A stretch of DNA of 64,000 nucleotides from an uncultured Paracoccaceae bacterium (GCA_938002605.1 CALLAF010000031.1:56766-120765); one strand, 5' to 3'. Positions 25,070 to 33,534 are shown, counted from the first letter of the stretch. Notes: generated from the sequence alone by a model not told the origin. Numbers and translations are program-made.

Positions 25070-25971
25070 AGCTCGGACGCCCATGGCGGGTTTGCACCTG
25101 CGCGGCTGACGGTGATCGCTGCGACCCGCGCGCCAAAGGCGGCTGCAGCTTTTAGGTCGTCACTTGTGGCGCTGTTCAGCGCTTCTTTTGTCAGAAGCCC
25201 ACGCTTATCGAGCTCGGCCAAGAAGCCAGCGCTGAACGTGTCGCCCGCACCGACCGTGTCAACTACCGTGGCTTTTTGCGCGGGCACGTCAAATTGGTCC
25301 GTCGCTGTCACAACGGTCACACCTGCGCTGCCGCGCGTCAGCAATATGATTTTGGCGCCGGTGGCTTTCAGAAGGGCAGGCCCATCGGTGTCGCCAGTGA
25401 TCCATTCGAGATCTTCGTCGGATGATTTGATGATATCAGCGGCGCCCAACATGCGGGTCAATCGCGCGCGATAGCCGGTTTCGTCAGTGATAAAGCTGGG
25501 GCGTATATTGGGGTCAATCATGGTGACGCGGGTTGGGGCCTCGCGCAGCATCAATGCCTCATAGGCCGCGCCGCAGGGTTCGACCACAAGGCTAATGCCG
25601 CCGAAGAATAATGCATCGGCACCGGGGGCAGGCAGATCATCCACAGATAGCATCCGCCCGGCCGTGTTTTCGTCATAAAATGCATAAGATGCATGGCCAT
25701 CGGTCAAAGTGACAAATGCCAATGTTGTCGGGCGGTCAGAGAGTGCGGCAGGGCTGGAATCAACATCAGATTCCGCCAGCCGTTCGCGCAATATGTCCCC
25801 AAACAGATCGTGCGAGATCCCCGAGAAAAATTGCACCGGTCTGCCCAAACGCCCCAACGCCACAGCCGTGTTAAACACCGCACCGCCGGCATGCGGGGCG
25901 AACGCGGGTTCGCCCGTGTCGCTCTGCCGTGGCAACATATCAATTAAGGCTTCGCCGCAGCAGATGATCAT
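25066..25971 (-). CDS. PfkB-family carbohydrate kinase (fructokinase-like)
   Basis: 301 residues of the ribokinase/PfkB family. [14 protein letters not shown] at the N terminus, [15 protein letters not shown] (sugar-binding GGN-like region), and the C-terminal [18 protein letters not shown] with catalytic Asp. DP-rich acceptor contacts resemble bacterial fructokinases. It phosphorylates a sugar, most likely fructose, with ATP. Coupled to dtd by a 4-nt overlap; no sugar transporter lies nearby. Confidence 0.88.
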   Translation of the reverse strand: MIICCGEALIDMLPRQSDTGEPAFAPHAGGAVFNTAVALGRLGRPVQFFSGISHDLFGDILRERLAESDVDSSPAALSDRPTTLAFVTLTDGHASYAFYDENTAGRMLSVDDLPAPGADALFFGGISLVVEPCGAAYEALMLREAPTRVTMIDPNIRPSFITDETGYRARLTRMLGAADIIKSSDEDLEWITGDTDGPALLKATGAKIILLTRGSAGVTVVTATDQFDVPAQKATVVDTVGAGDTFSAGFLAELDKRGLLTKEALNSATSDDLKAAAAFGARVAAITVSRAGANPPWASEL

Positions 25972-25989
25972 GGGGATTCTCCGAGATAA

Positions 25990-27078
25990 TTACTGACTGT
26001 TAGCGATAACAAATCCTATGCCAAGTGCAAGGATGGTTCCGATAATGACGGCGATTGTGATTTTCCAAGCAGAGTAGGGGCGTTCGCCTTGCACCCTGCC
26101 GGTGCGACCATTGACAACAAACCGGTATGTTTTCCCGCGATATTTATAGGCCGCAAGCCAAACCGGCAAAAGGATGTGTTTAAATGTCACGTCACTGACC
26201 GTGGTGTTCACCGAGTTCACCCGCTGTTCGTCGCCGCCAATGTCGTATTTCACATCTCGGTGGATCATCCGGTCCATATAGATGCGTGCTTCTTTAAATC
26301 CGTCGCTTAACTCGACCTGATATCCTTCGGCCCGAAACCCGGCCAGATATTCTGGTTTATAAGGTTCAAGTGACGAAAGGTCCCATGGTTCTAACCCGTC
26401 CGTGTATTTCTTAGGCAGCGATTTTGACGCGAGCACAAGAACATCATCAAAGAACCGCGCGACGCGTCCCGATGCCGGACGCCATCGGGTTTTACGCACG
26501 CGTACTTTTTTGCGTTTTCCGTCACGCACGACCGTTTTGGTTTCGTAATAATGCGTGCCGCGTTGGCCCGTGTATTTACTTTTGGTATCAGCGTCGAAGG
26601 TCCAGTACGGCACGTATATACCGTTCATTTTGCGGCCCTTGCGCGCGTAGTCTTTAACCCCATTGGGGGCAAACCACAGGCTACCAAGCCAATCTGTCAG
26701 CGCCCCGCGCGCGGATCCTTCGTCAAGTTCAAAGGGCAGAACTCCGCGCGGTTTAATATGACGGTGGGTGCCAGTATCGGTCACAACGGGCGTTGCGCAA
26801 AACGGGCATTCGGCTGCGTGGGTATCCCCATCGAATTCGGTTTGCGCCCCGCAATTCGGACAGGCGACGACGCGTGTTTCTTCGATTTCTGCATCCGCAA
26901 GCCGGTGATGCAGCGCGTCTTCAAAGTCGAGCTCAGCAAGCCCACCAGATTTCGCCCGCCCGGTGTCAATCTGCGCGACATTCCCACAATGGTCACAAAT
27001 AAGTTGGTGACCGCCTGGATCAAACCGCAGATCTGACCCACAGGTGTCACAAGGAAAACGGTGTTCGGCTTCACTCAT
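25990..27078 (-). CDS. Zinc-ribbon membrane protein of the Ter-like operon
   Basis: 362 residues. Two N-terminal zinc ribbons: CDTCGSDL/CDHCGN (about 10-32) and CPNCGAQ/CPFCATP (about 74-95). A middle domain contains IYVPYWTFDADTKSKYTGQRGTHYYETK in outline, a pattern seen in proteins often labelled TFIIB-type zinc ribbon or, wrongly, primosomal helicase. A C-terminal span (ITIAVIIGTILALGIGFVIA) anchors it. Function unknown; it is a regular partner of SPFH/YdjI proteins by my recollection. The start overlaps the stop of the preceding gene (TAATG). Last gene of the operon. Confidence 0.8.
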   Translation of the reverse strand: MSEAEHRFPCDTCGSDLRFDPGGHQLICDHCGNVAQIDTGRAKSGGLAELDFEDALHHRLADAEIEETRVVACPNCGAQTEFDGDTHAAECPFCATPVVTDTGTHRHIKPRGVLPFELDEGSARGALTDWLGSLWFAPNGVKDYARKGRKMNGIYVPYWTFDADTKSKYTGQRGTHYYETKTVVRDGKRKKVRVRKTRWRPASGRVARFFDDVLVLASKSLPKKYTDGLEPWDLSSLEPYKPEYLAGFRAEGYQVELSDGFKEARIYMDRMIHRDVKYDIGGDEQRVNSVNTTVSDVTFKHILLPVWLAAYKYRGKTYRFVVNGRTGRVQGERPYSAWKITIAVIIGTILALGIGFVIANSQ

Positions 27079-27617
27079 TAATTATCTTCCTGCTCAATTT
27101 CAGAAATTTGGGCGTGTTGCTCGATGCTTTTTGCTAACTTGGCATAAGAAATGTTGCTCCAAATCATATCTATAGCCGGGATGATAAAAACGGAAGACAA
27201 CAGCATAATTATTACACTTATGATTGAAGGGTCATAGAGTGACTTAGCAGTTGTGATGAAAAATGGGCTTGCAAAGAAGACTATCATACACAAGGCTTCA
27301 AGGTCGAAAGGATGAATGCGGTCCCTTGCAAGCTTTGCATTCACTTTTGGTTTTTGTGCTCTCGTTCTTAGGTAGATCAGATAGTCATTTGCTTTCCATC
27401 GTTTGGCGTTCACGGCCAGCGGAAAGCACACATAAAAGTCGCGCTCTACTGGGCTAGATAGTCGGCTTGCAGTGAATTCCCCAAATTTTCGGTCACGAAT
27501 ATCATCGAAAACGAGTTCTTCAAAAGTTTTCCCTAGGGCCGCCGCTTGCTCCGTGACCCACTTGGGGTCACGGAGCCTTAGTAGTTCCATTAGTCGACTT
27601 TCATCTCTCTTGGGCAC
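27078..27617 (-). CDS. Unknown membrane protein inserted in the Ter-like operon
   Basis: 179 residues from GTG 27617 (7 nt after the SPFH stop); an ATG at 27590 giving 170 residues is the alternative, and neither has a strong ribosome site. The N-terminal half is soluble (FGEFTASRLSSPVERDFYVCFPL) and the C-terminal third has two hydrophobic spans (ALCMIVFFASPFFITTA and SIISVIIMLLSSVFIIPAIDM) with an acidic tail. I recognise no family. Base composition is clearly AT-richer than neighbours, suggesting transfer, yet it is coupled to the zinc-ribbon gene by TAATG. Confidence 0.65.
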   Translation of the reverse strand: MPKRDESRLMELLRLRDPKWVTEQAAALGKTFEELVFDDIRDRKFGEFTASRLSSPVERDFYVCFPLAVNAKRWKANDYLIYLRTRAQKPKVNAKLARDRIHPFDLEALCMIVFFASPFFITTAKSLYDPSIISVIIMLLSSVFIIPAIDMIWSNISYAKLAKSIEQHAQISEIEQEDN

Positions 27618-27624
27618 GGCACAC

Positions 27625-28743
27625 TTAGGCAGCGGGCGGTGGCGGTGGCAGAATAGTGAATAGCTGAGCCAGTTCCATCACATCGCCTGCGGCCTTCCAG
27701 CCGTCTTGGCCTTGGGTCCAGACCATGCTGTCGCGCGTCAGGCTGCCATCGGTGACTTTGCGGCCCATCGCGGCCTTTGAAAACGGGCCGGACACTTCGC
27801 CCGCGACGGCGATGTGCCAAACATGTTCGACGGGCGGAGGTGGTGGCGGTGGCGCAACAGCGGCAGGTGCTGCGGCAGGCACAGCACCCCACGGCCCTTG
27901 GGCCATTTGCCCAGCCATCGCCAGCCCCATGCCAGCCCCCATACCAGCGGCCATCCCGCCTCCGGCAGGATTGCTGGCAGCGGTGGTCATGGCTTCGGCC
28001 GCTGAGAATTGCGTGTATTTTCCCAAATCTCCGGCAAGCCCTACCGAGGTGCGTTTATCCAACACGGCCTCGACCGCAGGGGGCAGGCTAATATTTTCGA
28101 TGTAAAGCTCGGGGATCGACAGCCCGTATTGCTTCATCGTTTCGTCAATTGCCGTGGCAATAAGTTTGCCCAGATCAGCGGTATTGGCCGCCATATCAAG
28201 GACCGGAATGCCGGATGACGCGATCACGCGGCTGAATTCTTGTACGATGATATTGCGGATTTGATAGCTGATCTCATCCATGGTGAATTCGCCGTCGGTC
28301 CCAACGATTTCACGCAAGAACACGGCCGGGTCCGCGACCTTAATGGTATAGGTGCCATAGGCACGGATGCGGGTTGGCCCAAATTCAGGATCACGCAGCA
28401 TGATCGGGTTTTTGGTGCCCCATTTGAGATCAGAAAACCGGGTCGTGTTGACATAGTAGATTTCCGATTTGAACGGGCTTTGAAAACCGTGATCCCAATG
28501 CTGCAAGGTCGTCATGATCGGCATGTTGTTAGTTTCAAGCATATACAAGCCGGGGGTGAAAACATCGGCCAATTGGCCTTCGTGCACGAACACAGCCGCC
28601 TGACCTTCGCGGACGGTCAACTTGGCCCCATATTTAATTTCATGGTCTTCACGCTGAAACCGCCAGACCATTGTGTCGCGGGTATCGTCCGTCCAGTGAA
28701 TGACGTCGATAAATTCGCCGGTTAGAAAATCAAAAATGCCCAT
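27625..28743 (-). CDS. SPFH-domain protein with C-terminal GYF_2 domain (YdjI-like)
   Basis: 372 residues. The SPFH/Band 7 domain (about 30-240) contains KLTVREGQAAVFVHEGQLADVF and PTRIRAYGTYTIKVADPAVFL in outline; a Gly/Met/Ala-rich stretch and eight prolines follow, then a GYF_2 domain (HVWHIAVAGEVSGPFSKAAM; DSMVWTQGQDGW) that usually binds proline-rich peptides, and a proline-rich tail. There is no N-terminal membrane span. Related YdjI proteins form membrane-associated scaffolds in stress responses. It starts 3 nt after the small Pro-rich protein gene and is followed by two membrane protein genes. Confidence 0.88.
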   Translation of the reverse strand: MGIFDFLTGEFIDVIHWTDDTRDTMVWRFQREDHEIKYGAKLTVREGQAAVFVHEGQLADVFTPGLYMLETNNMPIMTTLQHWDHGFQSPFKSEIYYVNTTRFSDLKWGTKNPIMLRDPEFGPTRIRAYGTYTIKVADPAVFLREIVGTDGEFTMDEISYQIRNIIVQEFSRVIASSGIPVLDMAANTADLGKLIATAIDETMKQYGLSIPELYIENISLPPAVEAVLDKRTSVGLAGDLGKYTQFSAAEAMTTAASNPAGGGMAAGMGAGMGLAMAGQMAQGPWGAVPAAAPAAVAPPPPPPPVEHVWHIAVAGEVSGPFSKAAMGRKVTDGSLTRDSMVWTQGQDGWKAAGDVMELAQLFTILPPPPPAA

Positions 28744-28746
28744 GGG

Positions 28747-28920
28747 TTAGCCTTTAGGTTTTTGCACAACGGAGGTTGCCTTCGGCAACGACGGTCGTGT
28801 GCTTGTTTGATTTGAGGGTGGCTTTGGAGAAGCTTGCAAGCCTCTTTGGCTTGTAGGAAGAGAAGAAGTTGGCTTCGCTTGGTATCCATCTACAAGAAAT
28901 ACGCGTTTCCCGTTACTCAT
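28747..28920 (-). CDS. 57-aa Pro/Ser/Thr/Lys-rich small protein partnered with DUF6338
   Basis: A short frame from ATG 28920 to TAA 28747. It begins MSNGKRVFLVDGYQAKPTSS and ends VVQKPKG; the middle is low-complexity Pro, Ser, Thr, Gln and Lys with no hydrophobic segment or acidic residue apart from one Asp, so it is very basic and likely disordered. Its start overlaps the DUF6338 stop by 8 nt (ATGAGTAA) and its stop is 3 nt before the SPFH start, which strongly suggests real coupled translation. From memory, small proteins with GYQxKP-like motifs accompany DUF6338 elsewhere; I could not check. The downstream GYF_2 domain might bind such a proline-rich peptide. Confidence 0.7.
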   Translation of the reverse strand: MSNGKRVFLVDGYQAKPTSSLPTSQRGLQASPKPPSNQTSTRPSLPKATSVVQKPKG

Positions 28921-29563
28921 CGATTGTCTCCTTGGAATCTAAAAATTCTACTGTCCTAACGTTAACTAGGTTGATCCAACCAGATCTCTGGGGCGTGGGT
29001 TCTTCCCAATTTCCGTCCTCGTCTATTTTATATAGGGACTCTAAGTAGAGATCGCTACGATTGGCGTCTGTAGCTGCCAACGATTTCTCTCCGAAGAACC
29101 CGGCTATCAGAGTACCATCATCGTAAGTAATCATGACGAAACCTGAATGACGATCATTCCCGAACGCATAGTCGTGTGCCCGCTGCACTGGGTGAATAAC
29201 AGGTAGTGATAACCGACGAAGAAAAGCATTTTTCCATCCTGCGGTCAGGTTGTAACCAAGCAGCAGGCCAATGAAAGTAGGTAGGATTAGTATTTTTGCT
29301 AAAAATACCAACTGAGTATCAACTGCTGACACCTCCAGCCTATCGTCAACCCAGACAATTAGACCAACCCAAGAAGCGATTTCATGAATTGCGGCCGCAG
29401 CGAGCTGGTTTATCAGGCTAAGTATGATGGCTTCTATAACTAACTCAGCAGGTTTGGGTTGTAACCCAACAATAAACTTGGACCTGACAATGATAACGAT
29501 GTACCCAGCGAGCAGGTAGGTAGCGAAAAATTCAAATGTTTGCGGTGTGAGTAAAGCAGTCAT
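28913..29563 (-). CDS. DUF6338 family membrane protein
   Basis: 216 residues from ATG 29563, with GAGGGG 8 nt upstream and a TGATG overlap with the DUF2927 stop. Three hydrophobic spans occupy the first 110 residues (FFATYLLAGYIVIIV; LVIEAIILSLINQLAAAAI; LVFLAKILILPTFIGLLLGY). The soluble C-terminal part has AHDYAFGNDRHSGFVMITYDDGTLIAGFFGEKSLA and DLYLESLYKIDEDGNW in outline, the DUF6338 pattern. Its function is unknown; the family is scattered in bacteria, often in accessory islands. AT-rich relative to the host operon, so probably acquired with the small gene that follows. Confidence 0.78.
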   Translation of the reverse strand: MTALLTPQTFEFFATYLLAGYIVIIVRSKFIVGLQPKPAELVIEAIILSLINQLAAAAIHEIASWVGLIVWVDDRLEVSAVDTQLVFLAKILILPTFIGLLLGYNLTAGWKNAFLRRLSLPVIHPVQRAHDYAFGNDRHSGFVMITYDDGTLIAGFFGEKSLAATDANRSDLYLESLYKIDEDGNWEEPTPQRSGWINLVNVRTVEFLDSKETIDE

Positions 29564-30504
29564 CAACTATCCCCTCGGGCCATCATATCGCGTGCGATTT
29601 GGCGTGCAATTGGGGCGGCTGTCGCAGGGTCCATACCTGCCTGAAGCCGTGGATCGTAAAGCATGCGCAGCAACATTTCGTCATGCGTCGTCAGTAGTGC
29701 GAATTCTTCGTCGTCGTTAAAGATCGACGGGCGGGCACTGGGGCTATCATTGGCAAGCCCCATGCCTTGGGCCAATTCTTCGTGGATGCAGGCCGCGCGC
29801 ATCAGGTTTGGATGCTCGGCGCGGATGATTGCAATGGCTTGGCTATAGGTGGATTCGCCCGGATCAAAGGTGCCGACAACAACGCAAAGCTGATCGCGCG
29901 GTAGATCAACAATGGCGCGCACCGTTGCCGTCGAAATCGTGGGAATGAGTTCACGCAGTCGCGGTTCAATTGCTTTGCGGTCGTCCTCGCCCAAGAAAAG
30001 CACGTGATAGTTCGGACGCGCTTGATCAAAAGAAATCGGGACGCCCGTCACCCGCGAAAGGCGCGCAGCATAGGATTCGACACTGGCGGTATCTTGGGCG
30101 CGCTGAGGATAGGGGACGGTGTCGCCGAACTCAATTTTCATGCGGATCGGATGTGCCCAGCGACGCAGGTTGGATACGGTGCTTTGCGCGTTCCGAAAAT
30201 CGCTATCGTCGCGGTATTCATTGAACAATGCGATGCGGATGAAATTGCGCGCAAGGATCGTGTCGGTGAAGGTGGTGTCCGGGCCGCCGCCATCGCCACG
30301 CAGCAAGCCTTGGGTCAACAGGTCATTCTGAAGACGATTATAATATACAGCGAGCCGCTGGCTCTCGGGGCTAGGCATGGCCGCAACTGGCTGCGGGGGC
30401 AGAGCTTCGACTTCTGGTGGCGGCGTTGGGGTAGGTTGTTCAGGCGGGGGCGTCACGCAGGCTGACGTACCTGCCAAAATGGCAAGCACGCCAAATCGCT
30501 GCAT
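29563..30504 (-). CDS. DUF2927 lipoprotein, metalloprotease-like
   Basis: 313 residues from ATG 30504, chosen because GGGGGC precedes it; an ATG at 30522 has no ribosome site. MQRFGVLAILAGTSAC has a lipobox (TSAC). A proline-rich linker (PPPEQPTPTPPPE) follows, then the DUF2927 domain with RAACIHEELAQGMGLANDSP near residue 230, an HEExxQ variant resembling zincin sites, and CVV near the preceding strand. It is probably an envelope-anchored protein of the stress operon; catalysis is not shown. Stop overlaps DUF6338 start. Confidence 0.8.
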   Translation of the reverse strand: MQRFGVLAILAGTSACVTPPPEQPTPTPPPEVEALPPQPVAAMPSPESQRLAVYYNRLQNDLLTQGLLRGDGGGPDTTFTDTILARNFIRIALFNEYRDDSDFRNAQSTVSNLRRWAHPIRMKIEFGDTVPYPQRAQDTASVESYAARLSRVTGVPISFDQARPNYHVLFLGEDDRKAIEPRLRELIPTISTATVRAIVDLPRDQLCVVVGTFDPGESTYSQAIAIIRAEHPNLMRAACIHEELAQGMGLANDSPSARPSIFNDDEEFALLTTHDEMLLRMLYDPRLQAGMDPATAAPIARQIARDMMARGDS

Positions 30505-30527
30505 GATGCCCCCAACCCCCATTGGAT

Positions 30528-31718
30528 TTAGTCGCTAACCGCAGTGCCAACGTTGTCGCCCAAGCCCGTCTGCTTGGCCTTAGCGGCGGCAAGCGTATCC
30601 TTGAGCTCTGCTTCCATCTTTTGCATCTCGGTTTCGGCCTCAGCGCGTTTGCGTTTGCCCTCATCCGCGATCTCAAGGCTTTCGTTGATTGTCGCGATTA
30701 GATTGGCGTTCGCCTCTTTCACGGCCTCGATATCAAACACGCCGCGTTCCATTTCTTCGCGGATTGTGCGGTTAGCCTGACGTAGGTTTTGCGCGTTTGC
30801 GGTCAGCAATTCATTGGTCAGATCGTTCGCGTCGCGTACGGCTTCTGCAGCCTCAGAAGACCGCTGAATTGTGACGGCCTGGGCCAATTGAGTTTCCCAA
30901 AGCGGCACAGTGTTCACGAGGGTCGAATTGATCTTAGTAACCAGTGACTTGTCGTTTTCTTGTACCAAACGGATCGATGGCAGCGATTGCATCGTGACCT
31001 GACGGGTCAGTTTCAGATCATGCACCCGGCGTTCAAGATCATCACGCGCAGAGCGGATATCGCGTAGTTCTTGCGCCATCATCACGGCTTTGTCTTCGGG
31101 GGCTGCTTGCACTTCGGCTTCTTTTGCGGGGATGGTTGTTGCGTCTAGTTCAGCGATCTTTGCCTCGCCTGCCGCGATATAAAGGGCAAGTTCATCGTAG
31201 AATTGCAGCGTTTTATCATAAAGCACATCAAGGCTTTCGATGTCCTTAAGAAGCACATGTTCGTGGCCCAAAAGATCATCGGTGATATTGTCGATCTGTC
31301 CTTGCACGTCTTCGAATTGGGCGACGAATTTCGCCATAGGTGCTGCGCGGCCCAGAAGTTTTTCCCACCAGCTGCGTTTGCGGCGCACATCAAGTTCAGA
31401 GATCGAGAAACCACGGATTGTTGTCACGATGTTGCGCAGGCTGTCACCGGCAGGGCCAACATCCTTGTTACGCACACCGGCCAGCATTTCTTGACTGATG
31501 ACTTGCAATTCGGCCTGTGCGGATGACCCGAATGACACGATTGAATTCGTATCGGTCACGTCAATTTCAGCGATGCGGCGGGTGATTTCTTCGCTTGTCG
31601 GCGCGTCTGCGGCTTCCAATGTTACCAGCTCACCCTTTGGTTCGGGCAAAACAACAGCGGTAATTTTCGCAACATCCGCAAGCGCGGTTTCGGCTTTTTG
31701 GCGTGTGGTCTCGGTCAT
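30528..31718 (-). CDS. Toxic anion resistance protein, TelA family
   Basis: 396 residues, soluble and strongly helical, matching TelA/KlaA proteins: EEITRRIAEIDVTDTNSIVSFGSSAQAELQ in outline near the N terminus, KSWWEKLLG-like RRKRSWWEKLLGR near 118, and a C-terminal LVNTVPLWETQLAQAV followed by a long coiled coil. TelA proteins were named for tellurite resistance and are core members of Ter-dependent stress systems. It overlaps XpaC by 4 nt (ATGA). No tellurite-specific residue can be read; role inferred from family and TerC linkage. Confidence 0.93.
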   Translation of the reverse strand: MTETTRQKAETALADVAKITAVVLPEPKGELVTLEAADAPTSEEITRRIAEIDVTDTNSIVSFGSSAQAELQVISQEMLAGVRNKDVGPAGDSLRNIVTTIRGFSISELDVRRKRSWWEKLLGRAAPMAKFVAQFEDVQGQIDNITDDLLGHEHVLLKDIESLDVLYDKTLQFYDELALYIAAGEAKIAELDATTIPAKEAEVQAAPEDKAVMMAQELRDIRSARDDLERRVHDLKLTRQVTMQSLPSIRLVQENDKSLVTKINSTLVNTVPLWETQLAQAVTIQRSSEAAEAVRDANDLTNELLTANAQNLRQANRTIREEMERGVFDIEAVKEANANLIATINESLEIADEGKRKRAEAETEMQKMEAELKDTLAAAKAKQTGLGDNVGTAVSD

Positions 31719-32611
31719 GTGTCGGTTCCTTTGTTTTGCATGGCGACGCCTTCACGTTGGAGGCGGTCACGTAATACGTTGATCTCAATGTCCATATCGC
31801 TGCGGTCGTCGCGCATAAGCGTGTCCGTCCGCGCAGCAAAATTGGTTTCTAAATCGTCTAGCAATGCCTCGTAATTTGTCCGTGCATCAGTGTCAGGTTT
31901 GCGCCCGTAAAGATCAACAAACTTGGTCGTCGCATCGCGCGCACCTTGCAGGTAGATGCCTAAAAACTTGCGCGCGCCAGATAGATCGCGTGGATCTTCT
32001 TCGACGGTGCGGATCATTTTGCGCGCCACCGTTTGGAAAGTCGCGACCCGCATTGTCAGTTTACGATCGTCAAGAATATCGATCTGTTCTTGCATAGTTT
32101 TCAAATGGGCTTCGGCCTTATCAACAACCCGCGCGACACGGTCTTGTTGAAAATCGTCGATGCCGTCCATGCGTTTATCCGTTAGCGGATCAATCCCAAA
32201 GGCGGCAACATGAAGCCCCAAAGCCGCAACCCCATATAGCACAGACCCGATGATCCCACTGTCGCCCGTATAGGCCGCGATAGTGATCCCGATCCCGGTT
32301 AACAGGGATGCCATCATTTTGCGGGGGATCGCGGGGCGCCGGGCCACTTTGCGCGCGTCATAAGCTGCCTGCGCGACCAACCCTTCTTGTAGTAGCCATG
32401 CCGCAAGGGTCAGGAGCGCCCCGCCGATCAATGCCATGACCAATGTCGCGGGCCCATCGTTCAACGATGTCGCAACCAAGACAATCGCAGGGACAAACAA
32501 CACCCGCGCCGGTGATTTCGCAGACCGCGCTTGGCGCGCATCAATTACCGTTTCGCGCGGGGCGTCATTCGTGCCGTCTGGGCTGTATTTTCCACCAAAT
32601 CGTTTTGCCAT
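31715..32611 (-). CDS. XpaC-like (5-bromo-4-chloroindolyl phosphate hydrolysis) protein
   Basis: 298 residues: a basic N terminus, a pair of spans around residues 50-70 and another pair around 100-140 (LTGIGITIAAYTGDSGIIGSVLYG), then a long helical domain (DRVARVVDKAEAHLKTMQEQIDIL in outline) ending in a coiled coil. This is the XpaC family, repeatedly found directly upstream of TelA. The hydrolase name is historical; no phosphatase motif is visible. ATG 32611 overlaps the stop of the 28-aa microprotein gene (TAATG). Confidence 0.88.
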   Translation of the reverse strand: MAKRFGGKYSPDGTNDAPRETVIDARQARSAKSPARVLFVPAIVLVATSLNDGPATLVMALIGGALLTLAAWLLQEGLVAQAAYDARKVARRPAIPRKMMASLLTGIGITIAAYTGDSGIIGSVLYGVAALGLHVAAFGIDPLTDKRMDGIDDFQQDRVARVVDKAEAHLKTMQEQIDILDDRKLTMRVATFQTVARKMIRTVEEDPRDLSGARKFLGIYLQGARDATTKFVDLYGRKPDTDARTNYEALLDDLETNFAARTDTLMRDDRSDMDIEINVLRDRLQREGVAMQNKGTDT

Positions 32612-32697
32612 TAGGACGCTCCCAGCCAGCCAGAGGTCACGCCAAACATCAAAATGAGCAGGACGATATAGCTGATACGTTTAAAAGTCTGAGGCAT
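32611..32697 (-). CDS. 28-aa single-span membrane microprotein
   Basis: Frame from ATG 32697 to TAA 32613-32611: MPQTFKRISYIVLLILMFGV then TSGWLGAS. AAGGA lies 7-8 nt upstream of the ATG, and the TAA overlaps the XpaC ATG (TAATG), so translation of XpaC would depend on it. One hydrophobic span with a positively charged N terminus predicts an inner-membrane peptide with its C terminus outside. It lies 18 nt after the TerC stop. It is far shorter than normal annotation cut-offs. Whether the product itself functions or is only a leader for coupling is unknown. Confidence 0.6.
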   Translation of the reverse strand: MPQTFKRISYIVLLILMFGVTSGWLGAS

Positions 32698-32715
32698 TAC
32701 GGTGTCCTTGGTCGA

Positions 32716-33534
32716 TTAGTGCTTTTGTTCGGCCTGACGCTGAGCTGCCAGTTTGCGGCTGTAGCCGGACTGGATGATCTCAACCGCGACAAGCACAAGA
32801 ACAGAAAAGTAGAATGTGGACTTGGACATGGGGATAATGTCTTTGCCGAATACTTTGATATTCAGCGTATCGTCATGCACGGCGTGGGCCGCGGCGGGGC
32901 CTGCTTCGCCCAACAAGACAACACCCACAATCAAAAGGATGAAAAGGCCAAGAACCTCGTACATCCGGTTTTTTTCCAAGAAACGCGTGACGCCATCCGC
33001 CAACAAAAGCATCGCCAATCCAGACAGGATGATCGCAAATGCGAGAATCGGGAATACATCGGTAATCGCCAGCGCCGAAAGCACCGAATCAAACGAGAAA
33101 ATCAGGTTCATAATCACGATAAGCACCACAACCTGGGTCGCGGATTTGCCTGATTTCCCGCTGACATCGTGGCTCAAGTTATCCATCGACAGCATATGCG
33201 CGATTTCTTTGACGGCTGTGTACATGATGAAAATGCCGCCGACGACAAACACGATGGTCGCAAAGTTCACCCCGCCTTCTAGGATACCAACCCAATCCAT
33301 GATGAAAAACGGCTCTGACAGCGCATCAATCAGTTTGATCATGGTAAATAGCAGTACAACGCGCAGCGCCACGGCGATGATAATGCCCCATGTGCGCACG
33401 GATTTTTGCTGCGCCACTGGCGCGCGTTGGCTCTCGATTGAGATATAAAGAAGGTTATCAAAGCCCAATACGGCCTGCAAAAAGCAAAGCATGAGCAAAT
33501 TCGTCGCGTTTTCAAGCGTCAGCAGGTCGGTCAA
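32716..33534 (-). CDS. TerC-family integral membrane protein
   Basis: 272 residues with about seven spans. The two TerC signature loops with membrane-embedded acids are visible: AVLGFDNLLYISIES near residue 22 and IMNLIFSFDSVLSALAI near 142. TerC proteins bind or export metal ions such as Mn2+ and belong to Ter stress systems. The start is a TTG at 33534 with AGAGGA 8 nt upstream; no ATG precedes the conserved region. First gene of the ten-gene operon, 64 nt after the pseudouridine synthase gene on the same strand. Confidence 0.9.
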   Translation of the reverse strand: MTDLLTLENATNLLMLCFLQAVLGFDNLLYISIESQRAPVAQQKSVRTWGIIIAVALRVVLLFTMIKLIDALSEPFFIMDWVGILEGGVNFATIVFVVGGIFIMYTAVKEIAHMLSMDNLSHDVSGKSGKSATQVVVLIVIMNLIFSFDSVLSALAITDVFPILAFAIILSGLAMLLLADGVTRFLEKNRMYEVLGLFILLIVGVVLLGEAGPAAAHAVHDDTLNIKVFGKDIIPMSKSTFYFSVLVLVAVEIIQSGYSRKLAAQRQAEQKH

